From NCBI GenBank assembly GCA_017457155.1, contig JAFTHZ010000006.1, positions 62,001-126,000 on the forward strand: a stretch of 64,000 nucleotides of DNA. The letters are read 5' to 3'. Below, one piece after another: positions 18,924 through 27,707 of this stretch. The DNA is from Ruminococcus sp. (GTDB taxonomy: Bacteria; Bacillota; Clostridia; Oscillospirales; Acutalibacteraceae). Under the pieces are notes generated by a model, which was given only the letters and a program-made list of their open reading frames with translations, ran no database searches and had not been told where the DNA came from. A program made the translations under genes and the position numbers. Positions within the stretch are counted from its first letter, which is position 1, and every line of letters begins with the position of its first letter.

Positions 18924-18961
18924 TGTTACAAATCTGTAACCTTTGTAACAACTTCTGTAAT
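18924..18961 (+). promoter_or_regulatory. WalR-like box (TGTWAH-N5-TGTWAH) upstream of the M23 gene
   Basis: TGTTAC (18924-18929) and TGTAAC (18935-18940) are separated by exactly 5 nt, as in the WalR (YycF) consensus. Two more hexamers follow, TGTAAC at 18944 and TGTAAT at 18956. The repeats read on the strand opposite to the M23 gene; WalR-repressed sites are sometimes in that orientation. Confidence 0.5.
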
Positions 18962-19064
18962 TATACAAAAAAGCTTCCGAAATTACAAGCTTTATTTTGC
19001 TTTTTCGGAACATTTAGCTCTTATGCATAAAGACGCTTGGGTATTTTTGTGCAATATTACAACA

Positions 19065-19520
19065 TTATTTATACTGAAGGTTATAAATATTCCAATCTTT
19101 CAACACAGAGTAATATTTCCGCATTGCAACCTTTGCTCCCTCAAGGTCATGATCCAGGTAATTACCACATTCCTTCTTCTGAGAACCGGGAATCTCGCCT
19201 GTGTGAGCAATAGCTTTCTCCAGAGTTTCGTTGATGAGAGCTATGGTATCCTTGCCGGAAAGGTCTCTGACAATGAGATAGAAGCCCGTGCGGCAGCCCA
19301 TAGGTCCAAAGTAGATGATGCTGCCTGCGTCCTTGCTGTTTCTGGCATAGGTAGCAAACAGATGCTCAATAGTATGGAGAGCGCCGTTTGAAAGGAAGGG
19401 CTCTGTGTTAGGTTTTACAAATCTCAGGTCATAGGTTACGATATCTCCGTCAATGCGGGACACATAGCAACCTACCTCCAGAGTATCGTGGTCAACCTGA
19501 AAGCTTGCGATTTTGTTCAT
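19065..19520 (-). CDS. luxS: S-ribosylhomocysteine lyase LuxS
   Basis: Cleaves S-ribosylhomocysteine to homocysteine and the autoinducer-2 precursor DPD in the activated methyl cycle. 151 residues, family-typical. The metal-binding HTIEH (49-53), the catalytic-Cys loop FGPMGCRTGFY and the third metal ligand in ECGNY are all present. It follows the GH25 lysozyme gene with a 15-nt gap, so the two may be co-transcribed. No pfs gene is nearby. Confidence 0.97.
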   Translation of the reverse strand: MNKIASFQVDHDTLEVGCYVSRIDGDIVTYDLRFVKPNTEPFLSNGALHTIEHLFATYARNSKDAGSIIYFGPMGCRTGFYLIVRDLSGKDTIALINETLEKAIAHTGEIPGSQKKECGNYLDHDLEGAKVAMRKYYSVLKDWNIYNLQYK

Positions 19521-19535
19521 AATAATTACCTCTTA

Positions 19536-20576
19536 TCAATAATTCTTAAAACAGATGTTCAGATCCACATCCCCGTCGATACCATCCACGGTACCCGAGT
19601 CTGTGTACTGCCACATCATATAATTGTAGTACAGGTCAGCGGTAGTGTTGTACTGAGCATACCAGATATCAATATCGCTGAGCTGTGACAGATCATATTT
19701 ATAGTATGCGAGAGAGTAGCCTGTATATAACGAAGGCTCATAACCCTCTGCCTTCACAGTGTCACAGAATGCCCTTGCGGCCTCTGTGAGGGTGTCAGGC
19801 ATAACATCGTCGATTCGGGTGTAGTCTGCAGACTCGATTATCTCCCAGTCAAAGGCCAGAGGATAATCCAGCTTTTTGCCGTCGAGAATCTCCAGGGCAT
19901 ACTCTGCCTCCTCAACAGCCTCTTCTACAGTAGCTGCCTGAGAGAAGAAGTATGCACCAACCTGAAGTCCTGCAGCCTTTGCTCCGCGGTAGTTATCAAG
20001 GAAATACTCGTCCTCGTACATAACTCCCTCTTCGCCATAACCTCTGCCGCCGATTCTCAGCATTGCAAAGTCCACTCCGCAGGCCTTGACAGCCTTCCAG
20101 TCGATTTCTCCGTTATATGCCGACACATCAACTCCCACATAGGAGCACAGCTCATCGTTCTCATAGTAGTACTTGAAGCCCTTGTTGTCTGTCATAAAGC
20201 CTTCGTCGTCATAGGTATTAACAGGCACACCCTCCAGAGCAGGTATTGCGATGTTACCCAGAGCATAATTATGAAGCTGAATCCTGTCACCCTTGGCAGC
20301 AACGGTTATCTTGTCCTCGTCATCATAGACCGCCTTGTGGCGCTCCTCAGACTTAACCAACATAACCGAAACAACAGCCAGTGCACCGCTGAGCAGAATA
20401 CACAGCACCAGCAACACCGAAACCGCAGGAGTAAAGCTCTTCTTTATACGGGCAAATAACCCCTTGCCCGGGGTCTTCTCTTTTTTTCTTTTTGACCGTC
20501 TGCTCTTGGGAGCCTCTTGAGTCACAGTCTCTTGCGATATGTTCATCTCTTTTTCATTATAATAATTATTATCCAT
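19536..20576 (-). CDS. Membrane-anchored GH25 lysozyme (N-acetylmuramidase)
   Basis: Cell-wall hydrolase. 346 residues: a basic cytoplasmic N-terminus (1-50, SRRSKRKKEK), one membrane anchor (about 52-75), a linker, then a GH25 TIM barrel (about 140-346). Diagnostic pieces are VGVDVSAYNGEIDW, DFAMLRIGGRG, GAYFFSQA, the catalytic pair in FDWEI, YTGYS, WYAQY and MWQYTDSG. Upstream of luxS with a 15-nt gap. Confidence 0.92.
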   Translation of the reverse strand: MDNNYYNEKEMNISQETVTQEAPKSRRSKRKKEKTPGKGLFARIKKSFTPAVSVLLVLCILLSGALAVVSVMLVKSEERHKAVYDDEDKITVAAKGDRIQLHNYALGNIAIPALEGVPVNTYDDEGFMTDNKGFKYYYENDELCSYVGVDVSAYNGEIDWKAVKACGVDFAMLRIGGRGYGEEGVMYEDEYFLDNYRGAKAAGLQVGAYFFSQAATVEEAVEEAEYALEILDGKKLDYPLAFDWEIIESADYTRIDDVMPDTLTEAARAFCDTVKAEGYEPSLYTGYSLAYYKYDLSQLSDIDIWYAQYNTTADLYYNYMMWQYTDSGTVDGIDGDVDLNICFKNY

Positions 20577-20737
20577 ACTGACCTCCCTTTATTCAAAACA
20601 CAATGTACATAGGATACCACAAAATTCGACATATGTAAATATAATATCTGTTACATGTGTCTCTTGAATTTGATGGAAATGATATGTATAATTATAATCA
20701 GGGTATTTTTTCAGCTTTTCAGGAAGGAGGGTAACAG

Positions 20738-20977
20738 ATGAGTCAGAGCAGCACAAATCCACATAAAGAGCAGATTATGGACAGCATTCGCAGCTGCACA
20801 TCTATCGGAGAGCTCTTTGAGATTGTCAGGAAAGAACAGATAGATATCCGTATGCAGACACTTTGCAGCGCCTCATCTGTACCCGCAAAAGACCTGACCT
20901 TCCTGTCAGATGCAGACTCCTCCCCGCTGGACAGACTCAAGTCCGCTGTCCTGCTGGCTGCACAGCTTCACCTGTAA
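20738..20977 (+). CDS. Hypothetical 79-residue protein
   Basis: I do not recognise this protein. It has a strong SD (AGGAAGGAGGG, 6 nt before ATG) and an own terminator, which support it as a real gene. It is mostly helical, hydrophilic, with no signal peptide or membrane segment, and carries single cysteines near residues 19 and 42. It is divergent from the lysozyme-luxS pair. Confidence 0.6.
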   Translation: MSQSSTNPHKEQIMDSIRSCTSIGELFEIVRKEQIDIRMQTLCSASSVPAKDLTFLSDADSSPLDRLKSAVLLAAQLHL

Positions 20978-21018
20978 TAATCTCATCCACCCGATGCCTA
21001 TACTATATATAATATAAT

Positions 21019-21053
21019 AAAACCGTCCTGACTGAGTTTTGTCAGGACGGTTT
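21019..21053. terminator. Bidirectional terminator
   Basis: AAACCGTCCTGAC pairs with GTCAGGACGGTTT between two convergent genes, with T-rich flanks on both strands. Confidence 0.85.
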
Positions 21054-21068
21054 GTTGTTTATAGGTTA

Positions 21069-22235
21069 TTACTCTTCGGTTTTTGATTCCTTCTTGCGGA
21101 ATGCCCCCGCAAACACTTTCTTTGCAGAAGAGAAGATTCCTTTTCTCTCTTCATTATCATCTTTCTCAGGTATATTCCAGATATGAATAACACCGCTCTC
21201 CTGAAGCTTGACAATGATGATGATTGTAACAGGGAACAGCATCATTCCCAGAATTCCCATGGCCTTCAGACCTACATACATAGCAAGAAGTGTCACAATG
21301 GGAGGCAGGCCCACCTGCTGACCAATGATACGGGGCTCGATGATGTTTCGGATAACGGTAATGGAAACATACACTATCAGCAGTCCCACACCTCTCCACA
21401 GATCTCCCATCAGCATACTGATAACCGCCCAGGGCAGAAGCACGGTTCCTGTGCCCAGCACAGGCAGGATATCCAGCACAGCAATAAACGCTGCAAGCAC
21501 TCCTGCGTAGTTCACCTTCAGCACAGACAGTCCCAAGAAAATCTCCAGATAAGTGATAAACATAATAATAATGTATCCGCGGAGCATCTTCAGTATATTT
21601 GTGACAAAAAGCTGTTTAGCCTTCACAACCAGATGTCTCTTTCGCTCGCTAAGCTGAGAGAGGAGGAAGTTTGTAATCTTTCGGTAGTCCTTTGTGATAT
21701 AGCAGGATGCAACCACTGAGAACACAGAGGAGATAAGCAGTCCGGGGCCGCTGACAACAATGGATCCCAGCATACCTGTCACAACTCCGCCAACAACGCC
21801 CACAACCTCGTCAATGATAACCGAAGGCGCAGACTGGAGATAGTCAGCCATCTCCTTGGGCATTTTTGCGGCAATACCCGTAAACCACAGAGACAATTCT
21901 GAGAAGGTGTTCTTCATCTCAGGAGCCAGGTCCTTTATCATCCATGTTGCAAAACCCGAGGCGTTGTCGTATATAGCCCACATGGCAAGTATAACCACTC
22001 CAAACAGCAGACACAACACCAACAGCACCAACAGCACAGACCAGAAAGCCCTCGACAGCTTTGTCTTCTCTGTGAGAAATGCCACAGGTCGCTGCAGACA
22101 GACTGCAACTACAAAACCAATGATAAAAGGCAGAACCAATCCTGTCAGGTATTTTACGGCAAGATAGGCTCCCGCAAGTATCATAACGATGAAGATAACA
22201 TCAATTATGATCCTTCGTTTCTTTTCTGTTGTCAT
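21069..22235 (-). CDS. AI-2E family transporter (YtvI/TqsA-like permease)
   Basis: Polytopic inner-membrane protein, 388 residues from ATG 22235, chosen because an AGGTGGAGG SD sits just upstream while the ATG at 22253 has none. About seven to eight membrane segments. The family's conserved second half is visible: YVGVLAAFIAVLDILPVLGTGTVLLPW reads here as AGVLAAFIAVLDILPVLGTG, then EPRIIGQQVGLPPIVTLLAMYVGLKA. The hydrophilic tail (KKVFAGAFRKKE) is cytoplasmic. Despite the family name, most members are not proven AI-2 exporters; many Clostridia members resemble sporulation protein YtvI. Substrate unknown. Confidence 0.88.
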   Translation of the reverse strand: MTTEKKRRIIIDVIFIVMILAGAYLAVKYLTGLVLPFIIGFVVAVCLQRPVAFLTEKTKLSRAFWSVLLVLLVLCLLFGVVILAMWAIYDNASGFATWMIKDLAPEMKNTFSELSLWFTGIAAKMPKEMADYLQSAPSVIIDEVVGVVGGVVTGMLGSIVVSGPGLLISSVFSVVASCYITKDYRKITNFLLSQLSERKRHLVVKAKQLFVTNILKMLRGYIIIMFITYLEIFLGLSVLKVNYAGVLAAFIAVLDILPVLGTGTVLLPWAVISMLMGDLWRGVGLLIVYVSITVIRNIIEPRIIGQQVGLPPIVTLLAMYVGLKAMGILGMMLFPVTIIIIVKLQESGVIHIWNIPEKDDNEERKGIFSSAKKVFAGAFRKKESKTEE

Positions 22236-22428
22236 ATTCCCTCCACCTTTCATTAAGTAATCAGAAACACATAAATAATAATCAGAAATATAATACCAGT
22301 ATATATAAAATCCGCCTAAATATCAATGAGAAATTTACAGATAAAGGGATTTTTTTGAAAACATATTATTAACACTTCCCCGATTCCACAAAAAAGTCAT
22401 TCAACTCAAGAATTATCGAGGATTATCA

Positions 22429-22457
22429 TTGACGAAAAAACCTCAATATATTATACT
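22429..22457 (+). promoter_or_regulatory. Sigma-A promoter of the LRR-dockerin gene
   Basis: TTGACG (22429-22434), 17-bp spacer, TATACT (22452-22457), 36 nt before the start codon. Confidence 0.72.
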
Positions 22458-22493
22458 ATATAGTACAAATATACTAGCAAGGTTGTGTGAACT

Positions 22494-23720
22494 ATGAAAA
22501 AAATCATTTCCATAATACTTACTCTCAGCTTGATTATGACCTGCTGCATGCTTGCAGGCATGACAGTATCCGCAGCAGAGAGTGACTTCACCTACTCCGC
22601 TACCTCTGCAACCACAGCCGAGATCACCGGCTACAAGGGTACAAGCGCCAACGTATCTGTCCCCTCCACCATCGGCGGACTGACTGTTATGGGTATCGGA
22701 AAACAGGCTTTCTATCAGAACAAAACTATCGAGAAGGTAACCATCCCCTCAGGTGTAACCTATATCGGGGACAAGGCATTCGCAGGTTCCTATATCAAGA
22801 CAGTATCAATCCCCGACACCGTTATGGTTATGGGAAACTCCGCATTCTCATACTGCATCTATCTGACAGATGTAACTCTCTCCAAAGGAGCAAAGACCAT
22901 CAGCAATAACTGCTTCTCCAACTGCACACGTCTCGAGAGCATTGTTATTCCCGAGGGAGTCACAACCATCGCCACAGGTGCATTTGAAAACTGTACTCAT
23001 CTTGCAGAGATCACCTTACCTTCCACACTGAAGACTATCGAGACCTACGGATTTGCATATACCGACTTCACTGAGCTTATACTTCCCGAGGGTCTGGAGA
23101 CTATCGGAAGCTTTGCGTTCTTCCTGTGTCCCAAGCTGAAGGCTGTCACCTTCCCCTCTACCCTGAAGACTATTGATGACTGGGCATTCTGTTCCTGCTC
23201 CGCTCTGAAGAACCTGAACTTCTCTATCAAGGGTTCTCTGGAGACCATTGGCGACAATGCCTTTGACTCCTGTCCTCTGGGTATCACCATTCTCCCTGCA
23301 TCAGTAACCTCCATCGGAGACTACGCAATGGGATACTACTACAGTAACGAGACCTTTGACTATGTCAAGTACGGCAGCTTCTCTGTTGTATGTACAGAAG
23401 GCAGCGCAGCCCTTGACTATGCAGCAAACAACAACTTCCCCTACAATATCTATACCGTAGATACTCCCACAGAGCCCAACACTTCTGAGCCTGTTACTTC
23501 TGAGCCCACTACATCCGAGCCTGAAGCAAAGTATGAGCTGGGTGATGTAAACCTTGACGGCAAGGTAAACATCAAGGATGCCACCGCTATCCAGAAGCAT
23601 CTGGCATCACTGGAGTCTCTCTCTGAGGAGGGTCTGGCTGTTGCAGACTACGACGCAGACAACAGACTCAGCGTCAAGGATGCAACCGCAATCCAGAAGG
23701 TCCTGGCAGGAATCGTATAA
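22494..23720 (+). CDS. Secreted BspA-type leucine-rich-repeat protein with dockerin
   Basis: Extracellular, non-catalytic, 408 residues. Signal peptide (1-27, ending TVSAAE). Then about ten BspA/LRR_5 repeats (about 40-310) of the type IGDKAFAGS...VSIPDTV, a Thr/Pro/Glu/Ser linker (TSEPVTSEPTTSEPE, about 328-345), and a type I dockerin with two calcium loops (GDVNLDGKVNIKDATAIQKH and DYDADNRLSVKDATAIQKVL). The dockerin implies docking onto a cohesin scaffold. LRR_5 proteins are often adhesins, so a binding role is likely. No cohesin gene is in the window. Confidence 0.93.
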   Translation: MKKIISIILTLSLIMTCCMLAGMTVSAAESDFTYSATSATTAEITGYKGTSANVSVPSTIGGLTVMGIGKQAFYQNKTIEKVTIPSGVTYIGDKAFAGSYIKTVSIPDTVMVMGNSAFSYCIYLTDVTLSKGAKTISNNCFSNCTRLESIVIPEGVTTIATGAFENCTHLAEITLPSTLKTIETYGFAYTDFTELILPEGLETIGSFAFFLCPKLKAVTFPSTLKTIDDWAFCSCSALKNLNFSIKGSLETIGDNAFDSCPLGITILPASVTSIGDYAMGYYYSNETFDYVKYGSFSVVCTEGSAALDYAANNNFPYNIYTVDTPTEPNTSEPVTSEPTTSEPEAKYELGDVNLDGKVNIKDATAIQKHLASLESLSEEGLAVADYDADNRLSVKDATAIQKVLAGIV

Positions 23721-23740
23721 TCACTCAATAAAAACTCAGC

Positions 23741-23776
23741 AAAGACCGCTTGAAAGATTCAGGCGGTCTTTTTCTA
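23741..23776 (+). terminator. Terminator after the LRR-dockerin gene
   Basis: AAAGACCGCTTGAA pairs with TTCAGGCGGTCTTT, followed by a T run. Confidence 0.85.
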
Positions 23777-23795
23777 TACACAACCGCCACAAGCA

Positions 23796-23833
23796 GAAAA
23801 AACAGCTCCGCAGAAAGATACTGCGAAGCTGTT
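23796..23833 (-). terminator. Terminator after the EF-G-like gene
   Basis: Minus-strand AACAGCTTCGCAG...CTGCGGAGCTGTT followed by T6. Confidence 0.82.
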
Positions 23834-23876
23834 GTTTTTTATATTTATTGAGATTTACTTAGGAACAACAGAGAGA

Positions 23877-25943
23877 TTACTCCTCCTGTTCCTGCTTTGC
23901 CTTCTCGATAACCTTCTGGGCAACGTTTGCGGGAGCATCTTCATAGCGGAGGAATTCGAAGTTAAAGCGACCTCTGCCCTGAGTTACCTGACGAATATAT
24001 GTACTGAAGTCGTGCATCTCTGCCATAGGAACCTCAGCCTCGATAACCTGCTGATTATCCTCACCGGGGCTCATACCCAGCACTCTTCCGCGACGCTTTG
24101 TGACCTCGCCCATAATATCGCCCATGTTTGCATCAGGAACAGTACACTGGAGAGAACCAACAGGCTCAAGCAGTGTGGGGTTAGCGATGGAGACACCGTT
24201 CTTGAACGCAATCTTTGCGGCCATCTTGAATGCCATTTCGTTGGAGTCAACGGGATGGTAGGAACCATCATAGAGAGTAGCCTTCAGGCCGACAACAGGA
24301 TATCCTGCCAGGGGTCCCTTGAGGATAGCCTCACGCAGACCCTTCTCAACTGCAGGGAAGAAGTTTCTGGGAACAGAACCGCCCACAACTCTCTCTGCAA
24401 ACTCCAGATCAGCGCAATCACAGGGCTCAAACTCGATCCATACATCACCGAACTGACCGGAACCACCGGACTGCTTCTTGTGTCTGCCCTGAACCTGAAC
24501 CTTCTTGCGGATAGCCTCACGATATGCAACCTTCGGCTTCTGGAGGATAACCTCAACGTTGAACTTGCTCTTGAGCTTGCAAACAACTATATCAAGATGC
24601 TGGTCGCCCTTACCGGAGATAACCATTTCCTTGGTTTCTTTGTCAGACTTGAACTTCAGGGAGGGATCTTCCTCGATGAGTCTTGCAATACCCTGAGCAA
24701 CCTTATCTTCCTCACCCTTCTTCTTGGGGAATACTGCCATTGAGAAGGAAGGCTTGTTGTATGCAGGGCCGGGGAGTGTAACCTTGCGGTTGGGAGCACA
24801 GAGGGTGTCACCTGTTACTGCACCGGACAGCTTAGGAATTGCTCCAATGTCGCCTGCGCCGATATATGGCATCTCGATCTGCTTTTTGCCGCGGACTACC
24901 AGAACCTTGGAGATTCTGTCGGACTCGCCTGTGCGCGCATTGATGAGAGCTGTCTCGGAAGAAATCTTTCCGGAAATAACCTTGAAGTATGACAGCTTGC
25001 CTACGAAGGGGTCGGCAACTGTCTTGAAGATTGTAGCAACTGCGGGCTCGGACTCGCTGACAACCAGCTGAACATCCTCATCGTTCTCGTTCTTTGCAAT
25101 CTCTGCAGCTGCCTCAGCAGCAGTGGGGGTGTAGCTCTCGATGGAGGACATAACAACATCCATACCCTCAAGAGTAACAACATCACAGCAAAGGATGGGA
25201 GAAAGTGATCCGAAGATAACAGCATTCTTGATACCTGTTGCCATTTCTTCAGCTGTAAACTCCTCACCGCTGAAGAACTTATCCATCAGAACGTCATCAG
25301 TCTCAGCAACGGCCTCCTTGATAGCCTCAGTAAACTCCTCAAGTCTGTCGAATGCAGGCATGGGAATCTCCTCAGCCTTGGCACCGTTATATTTGTATGC
25401 CTTCTGAGTTGCGATATTGATATATGCAGTAGCCTTGCCACCCTCAACAACAGGAATGAACATAGGAACAACTGTGTTTCCGTATCTTTCCTTCAACTCA
25501 TCTATGAGAGCATAGTAGTCTACGTTGGGGTCACACATACCGTTGACAACAAAGAACTTGGGACGGCCTGCCTTCTTGGCAAACTTGACACCACGCTCTG
25601 TTCCAACGTTGATGCCGCCCTTTGCGGATACAACAACAGCTACTGTGTCTGCGGCACGTACAGCCTCAACAGCACCTGCCATAAAGTCATACAGACCGGG
25701 AGCATCCAGAATATTGAACTTTGAACTATGCCACTCAACAGGAGCAACTGCCAGTGCAACAGAAACCTTTCTCTTAATCTCCTCAGGATCAAAGTCTGTG
25801 ACTGTGTTGCCGTCGGCGGTCTTACCCATACGGTCAATAACACCTGTCATGTACAGCATTGCCTCAGCCATAGTGGTCTTACCTGCACCACTATGGCCCG
25901 TTAGGGCGATGTTATAAATCTTGTCTGCAGCATACTGTTTCAT
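23877..25943 (-). CDS. Elongation factor G-like GTPase (EF-G paralogue)
   Basis: 688 residues from ATG 25943 (AAGGAG 11 nt upstream); the first ATG (25964) lies before the SD. All five EF-G domains are present. The GTPase domain has an intact P-loop GHSGAGKTT, but switch II reads DAPGLYDF instead of DTPGHVDF, so the GTPase-activating His is a Leu, and the G4 motif reads NGMCD where EF-G has NKMD. Domain IV (QSGGSGQFGDVWIEFEP) and domain V (RGRVLGMSPGEDNQQVIEAEVPMAEMHDFSTYIR) look normal. Probably a divergent paralogue and not the housekeeping factor; the role is not known. Confidence 0.9.
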   Translation of the reverse strand: MKQYAADKIYNIALTGHSGAGKTTMAEAMLYMTGVIDRMGKTADGNTVTDFDPEEIKRKVSVALAVAPVEWHSSKFNILDAPGLYDFMAGAVEAVRAADTVAVVVSAKGGINVGTERGVKFAKKAGRPKFFVVNGMCDPNVDYYALIDELKERYGNTVVPMFIPVVEGGKATAYINIATQKAYKYNGAKAEEIPMPAFDRLEEFTEAIKEAVAETDDVLMDKFFSGEEFTAEEMATGIKNAVIFGSLSPILCCDVVTLEGMDVVMSSIESYTPTAAEAAAEIAKNENDEDVQLVVSESEPAVATIFKTVADPFVGKLSYFKVISGKISSETALINARTGESDRISKVLVVRGKKQIEMPYIGAGDIGAIPKLSGAVTGDTLCAPNRKVTLPGPAYNKPSFSMAVFPKKKGEEDKVAQGIARLIEEDPSLKFKSDKETKEMVISGKGDQHLDIVVCKLKSKFNVEVILQKPKVAYREAIRKKVQVQGRHKKQSGGSGQFGDVWIEFEPCDCADLEFAERVVGGSVPRNFFPAVEKGLREAILKGPLAGYPVVGLKATLYDGSYHPVDSNEMAFKMAAKIAFKNGVSIANPTLLEPVGSLQCTVPDANMGDIMGEVTKRRGRVLGMSPGEDNQQVIEAEVPMAEMHDFSTYIRQVTQGRGRFNFEFLRYEDAPANVAQKVIEKAKQEQEE

Positions 25944-26256
25944 AATTAATATATCTCCTTTCATGCCAAAAGGCAGAACGATTGTGGATTACCATAAGCT
26001 GAATAGTGATTTTATACAAAAATATTCTGATACTTAAAGTAACTAATAACAATTATAACAAAGGGATTTTAAGAACACAATAAAAAATTGGCTTCCATAC
26101 AGAATTTTGACTTTTCGCTCAATACTCTCCTGTTCCATTTGTACACTTTGCACAATAGTTGTTAAGATGTTTTGAACTTTTTATTAGAGAGTATTATATT
26201 TTTGCTCCAAAATCTCATCTTTTTATTAAATATATAATGCATTCCCTCCGTGTATA

Positions 26257-26265
26257 TGATATAAT
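26257..26265 (+). promoter_or_regulatory. Extended -10 promoter of the cysteine desulfidase gene
   Basis: TGA followed by TATAAT (26260-26265) makes an extended -10 element, 37 nt before the start; no clear -35 is seen. The rest of the 25944-26301 gap is AT-rich and I see no gene in it. Confidence 0.6.
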
Positions 26266-26301
26266 TATCAGAAGAAAAACATCCTCAAAGGAGAGGGTTT
26301 T

Positions 26302-27576
26302 ATGTCGCAGAACACCATACATACTACCGAATACATCAGCATACTGAAAGAGGAGCTTATCCCCGCAATGGGATGCACAGAACCCATCGCTATTGCTTAC
26401 GCCGCCGCCAAAGCAAGGCAGGTGCTGGGGAAGCTTCCGGACAGAGTCCTCATAGAGGTAAGCGGCAACATCCTCAAGAATGTGAAGAGCGTTGTTGTTC
26501 CTCACACAGGAGGCCTGAGAGGAATCCCCGGAGCCGCAGCTGCGGGAATCGTGGCAGGAGAGTGCGAGCTGGAGCTGGAGGTGCTGTCCTGTATATCGGA
26601 CGAGCAGATTGCCCTCACAAGAGAGTTCCTGAACAAAACACCCGTTTCCGTACACTTTGCGGACACGCCTCACATCTTTGATATTATGATAAGTCTGTAC
26701 TCAGGAGAGGACTCCTCCTTTGTGAGAATCACAGAGCACCACACAAACATTGTCTGCATCAGGCACAACGACCAGATACTTTTTGAGAAAGACACCACTC
26801 CCGTAGAGAACGGTCTCACCGACCACAGCATACTGAATATAGAGGAGATCATTCAATTTGTCGACAGTGTGGATCTGAGCCTTGTGGCACCCACTCTGGA
26901 GCGACAGATAGACTTTAATATGGCAATCGCCGAAGAAGGCCTGCGGGGATGCTACGGAGCCAACATAGGACGTACCCTGCTGAATCAGCGCAGCGATACA
27001 TACCAGAAGATGTGCGCCTACGCGGCGGCTGCCAGCGACGCACGAATGAACGGCTGTGAAATGCCCGTTATCATCAACTCAGGCAGCGGAAACCAGGGAA
27101 TCACCACCAGCGTACCTGTGATTGTATATGCCCGCGAGTGCCACGCGGACCACGAGACCCTGCTGCGTGCTCTGTGCATTGCAAATCTTGTGACAACCCA
27201 CCTGAAAGCAGGCATCGGCAGACTCTCTGCCTACTGCGGAGTTGTGAGCGCCGCCTGCGGTGCCGCCTCAGGAGTGGCATATATTCAGGGCGGCAGATAT
27301 GACACCATCGCCCACACAGTAGTCAACGCCCTGGCCATGGACTCAGGAATCATCTGCGACGGAGCAAAAGCCAGCTGTGCCGCAAAGATAGCCTCTGCCG
27401 TCAACGCCGCCTTGCTGGCGCTGGTTATGTACAAGGACGGCAACCAGTTCTACAGCGGAGAGGGACTGGTGGCGAAGGGCGTGGAGAACACCATACGCAA
27501 CATCGGCTGTCTCGCCCGCAACGGCATGGCAGACACCGACAGAGAGATTATCCGTATTATGCTGGAGACAGAGTAA
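26302..27576 (+). CDS. cyuA: L-cysteine desulfidase / UPF0597 serine dehydratase alpha-like protein
   Basis: Cytoplasmic Fe-S enzyme family that splits L-cysteine into pyruvate, ammonia and sulfide (CyuA/CdsB). 424 residues. The conserved MGCTEPIAIAYAAA N-terminus carries the first cluster Cys. Further family motifs are SGNILKNVKSVVVPHTGG, INSGSGNQGITTSVPV, GRLSAYCGVVSAACGAASG and ICDGAKASCAAKIASAV, with the remaining Cys ligands. SD AAAGGAGAGGG is 5 nt before ATG. Stand-alone, with promoter and terminator; no transporter is adjacent. The alternative reading, an unspecific L-serine deaminase, cannot be excluded by sequence. Confidence 0.9.
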   Translation: MSQNTIHTTEYISILKEELIPAMGCTEPIAIAYAAAKARQVLGKLPDRVLIEVSGNILKNVKSVVVPHTGGLRGIPGAAAAGIVAGECELELEVLSCISDEQIALTREFLNKTPVSVHFADTPHIFDIMISLYSGEDSSFVRITEHHTNIVCIRHNDQILFEKDTTPVENGLTDHSILNIEEIIQFVDSVDLSLVAPTLERQIDFNMAIAEEGLRGCYGANIGRTLLNQRSDTYQKMCAYAAAASDARMNGCEMPVIINSGSGNQGITTSVPVIVYARECHADHETLLRALCIANLVTTHLKAGIGRLSAYCGVVSAACGAASGVAYIQGGRYDTIAHTVVNALAMDSGIICDGAKASCAAKIASAVNAALLALVMYKDGNQFYSGEGLVAKGVENTIRNIGCLARNGMADTDREIIRIMLETE

Positions 27577-27593
27577 TTCTTTATGTAAATAAC

Positions 27594-27626
27594 AAAACCG
27601 AGGACTATGTTTTGTCCTCGGTTTTT
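27594..27626 (+). terminator. Terminator after the cysteine desulfidase gene
   Basis: AAAACCGAGGAC pairs with GTCCTCGGTTTT, followed by T. Confidence 0.85.
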
Positions 27627-27666
27627 ATTTTGCGTGCATCATATTCTTCAGAAGCATCTTCCCCCC

Positions 27667-27697
27667 AAAAAAACACCCCGACCAAAAAGTCGGGGTG
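27667..27697 (-). terminator. Terminator after lysS
   Basis: CACCCCGAC pairs with GTCGGGGTG, with T7 following on the minus strand. Confidence 0.88.
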
Positions 27698-27707
27698 AAT
27701 CTGACTA

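Noticed and set aside
19065-22235. A complete AI-2 production and export module (luxS plus AI-2E permease)
   Set aside because: The permease is separated by a divergent gene and terminator and belongs to a family with mixed, mostly unproven functions.
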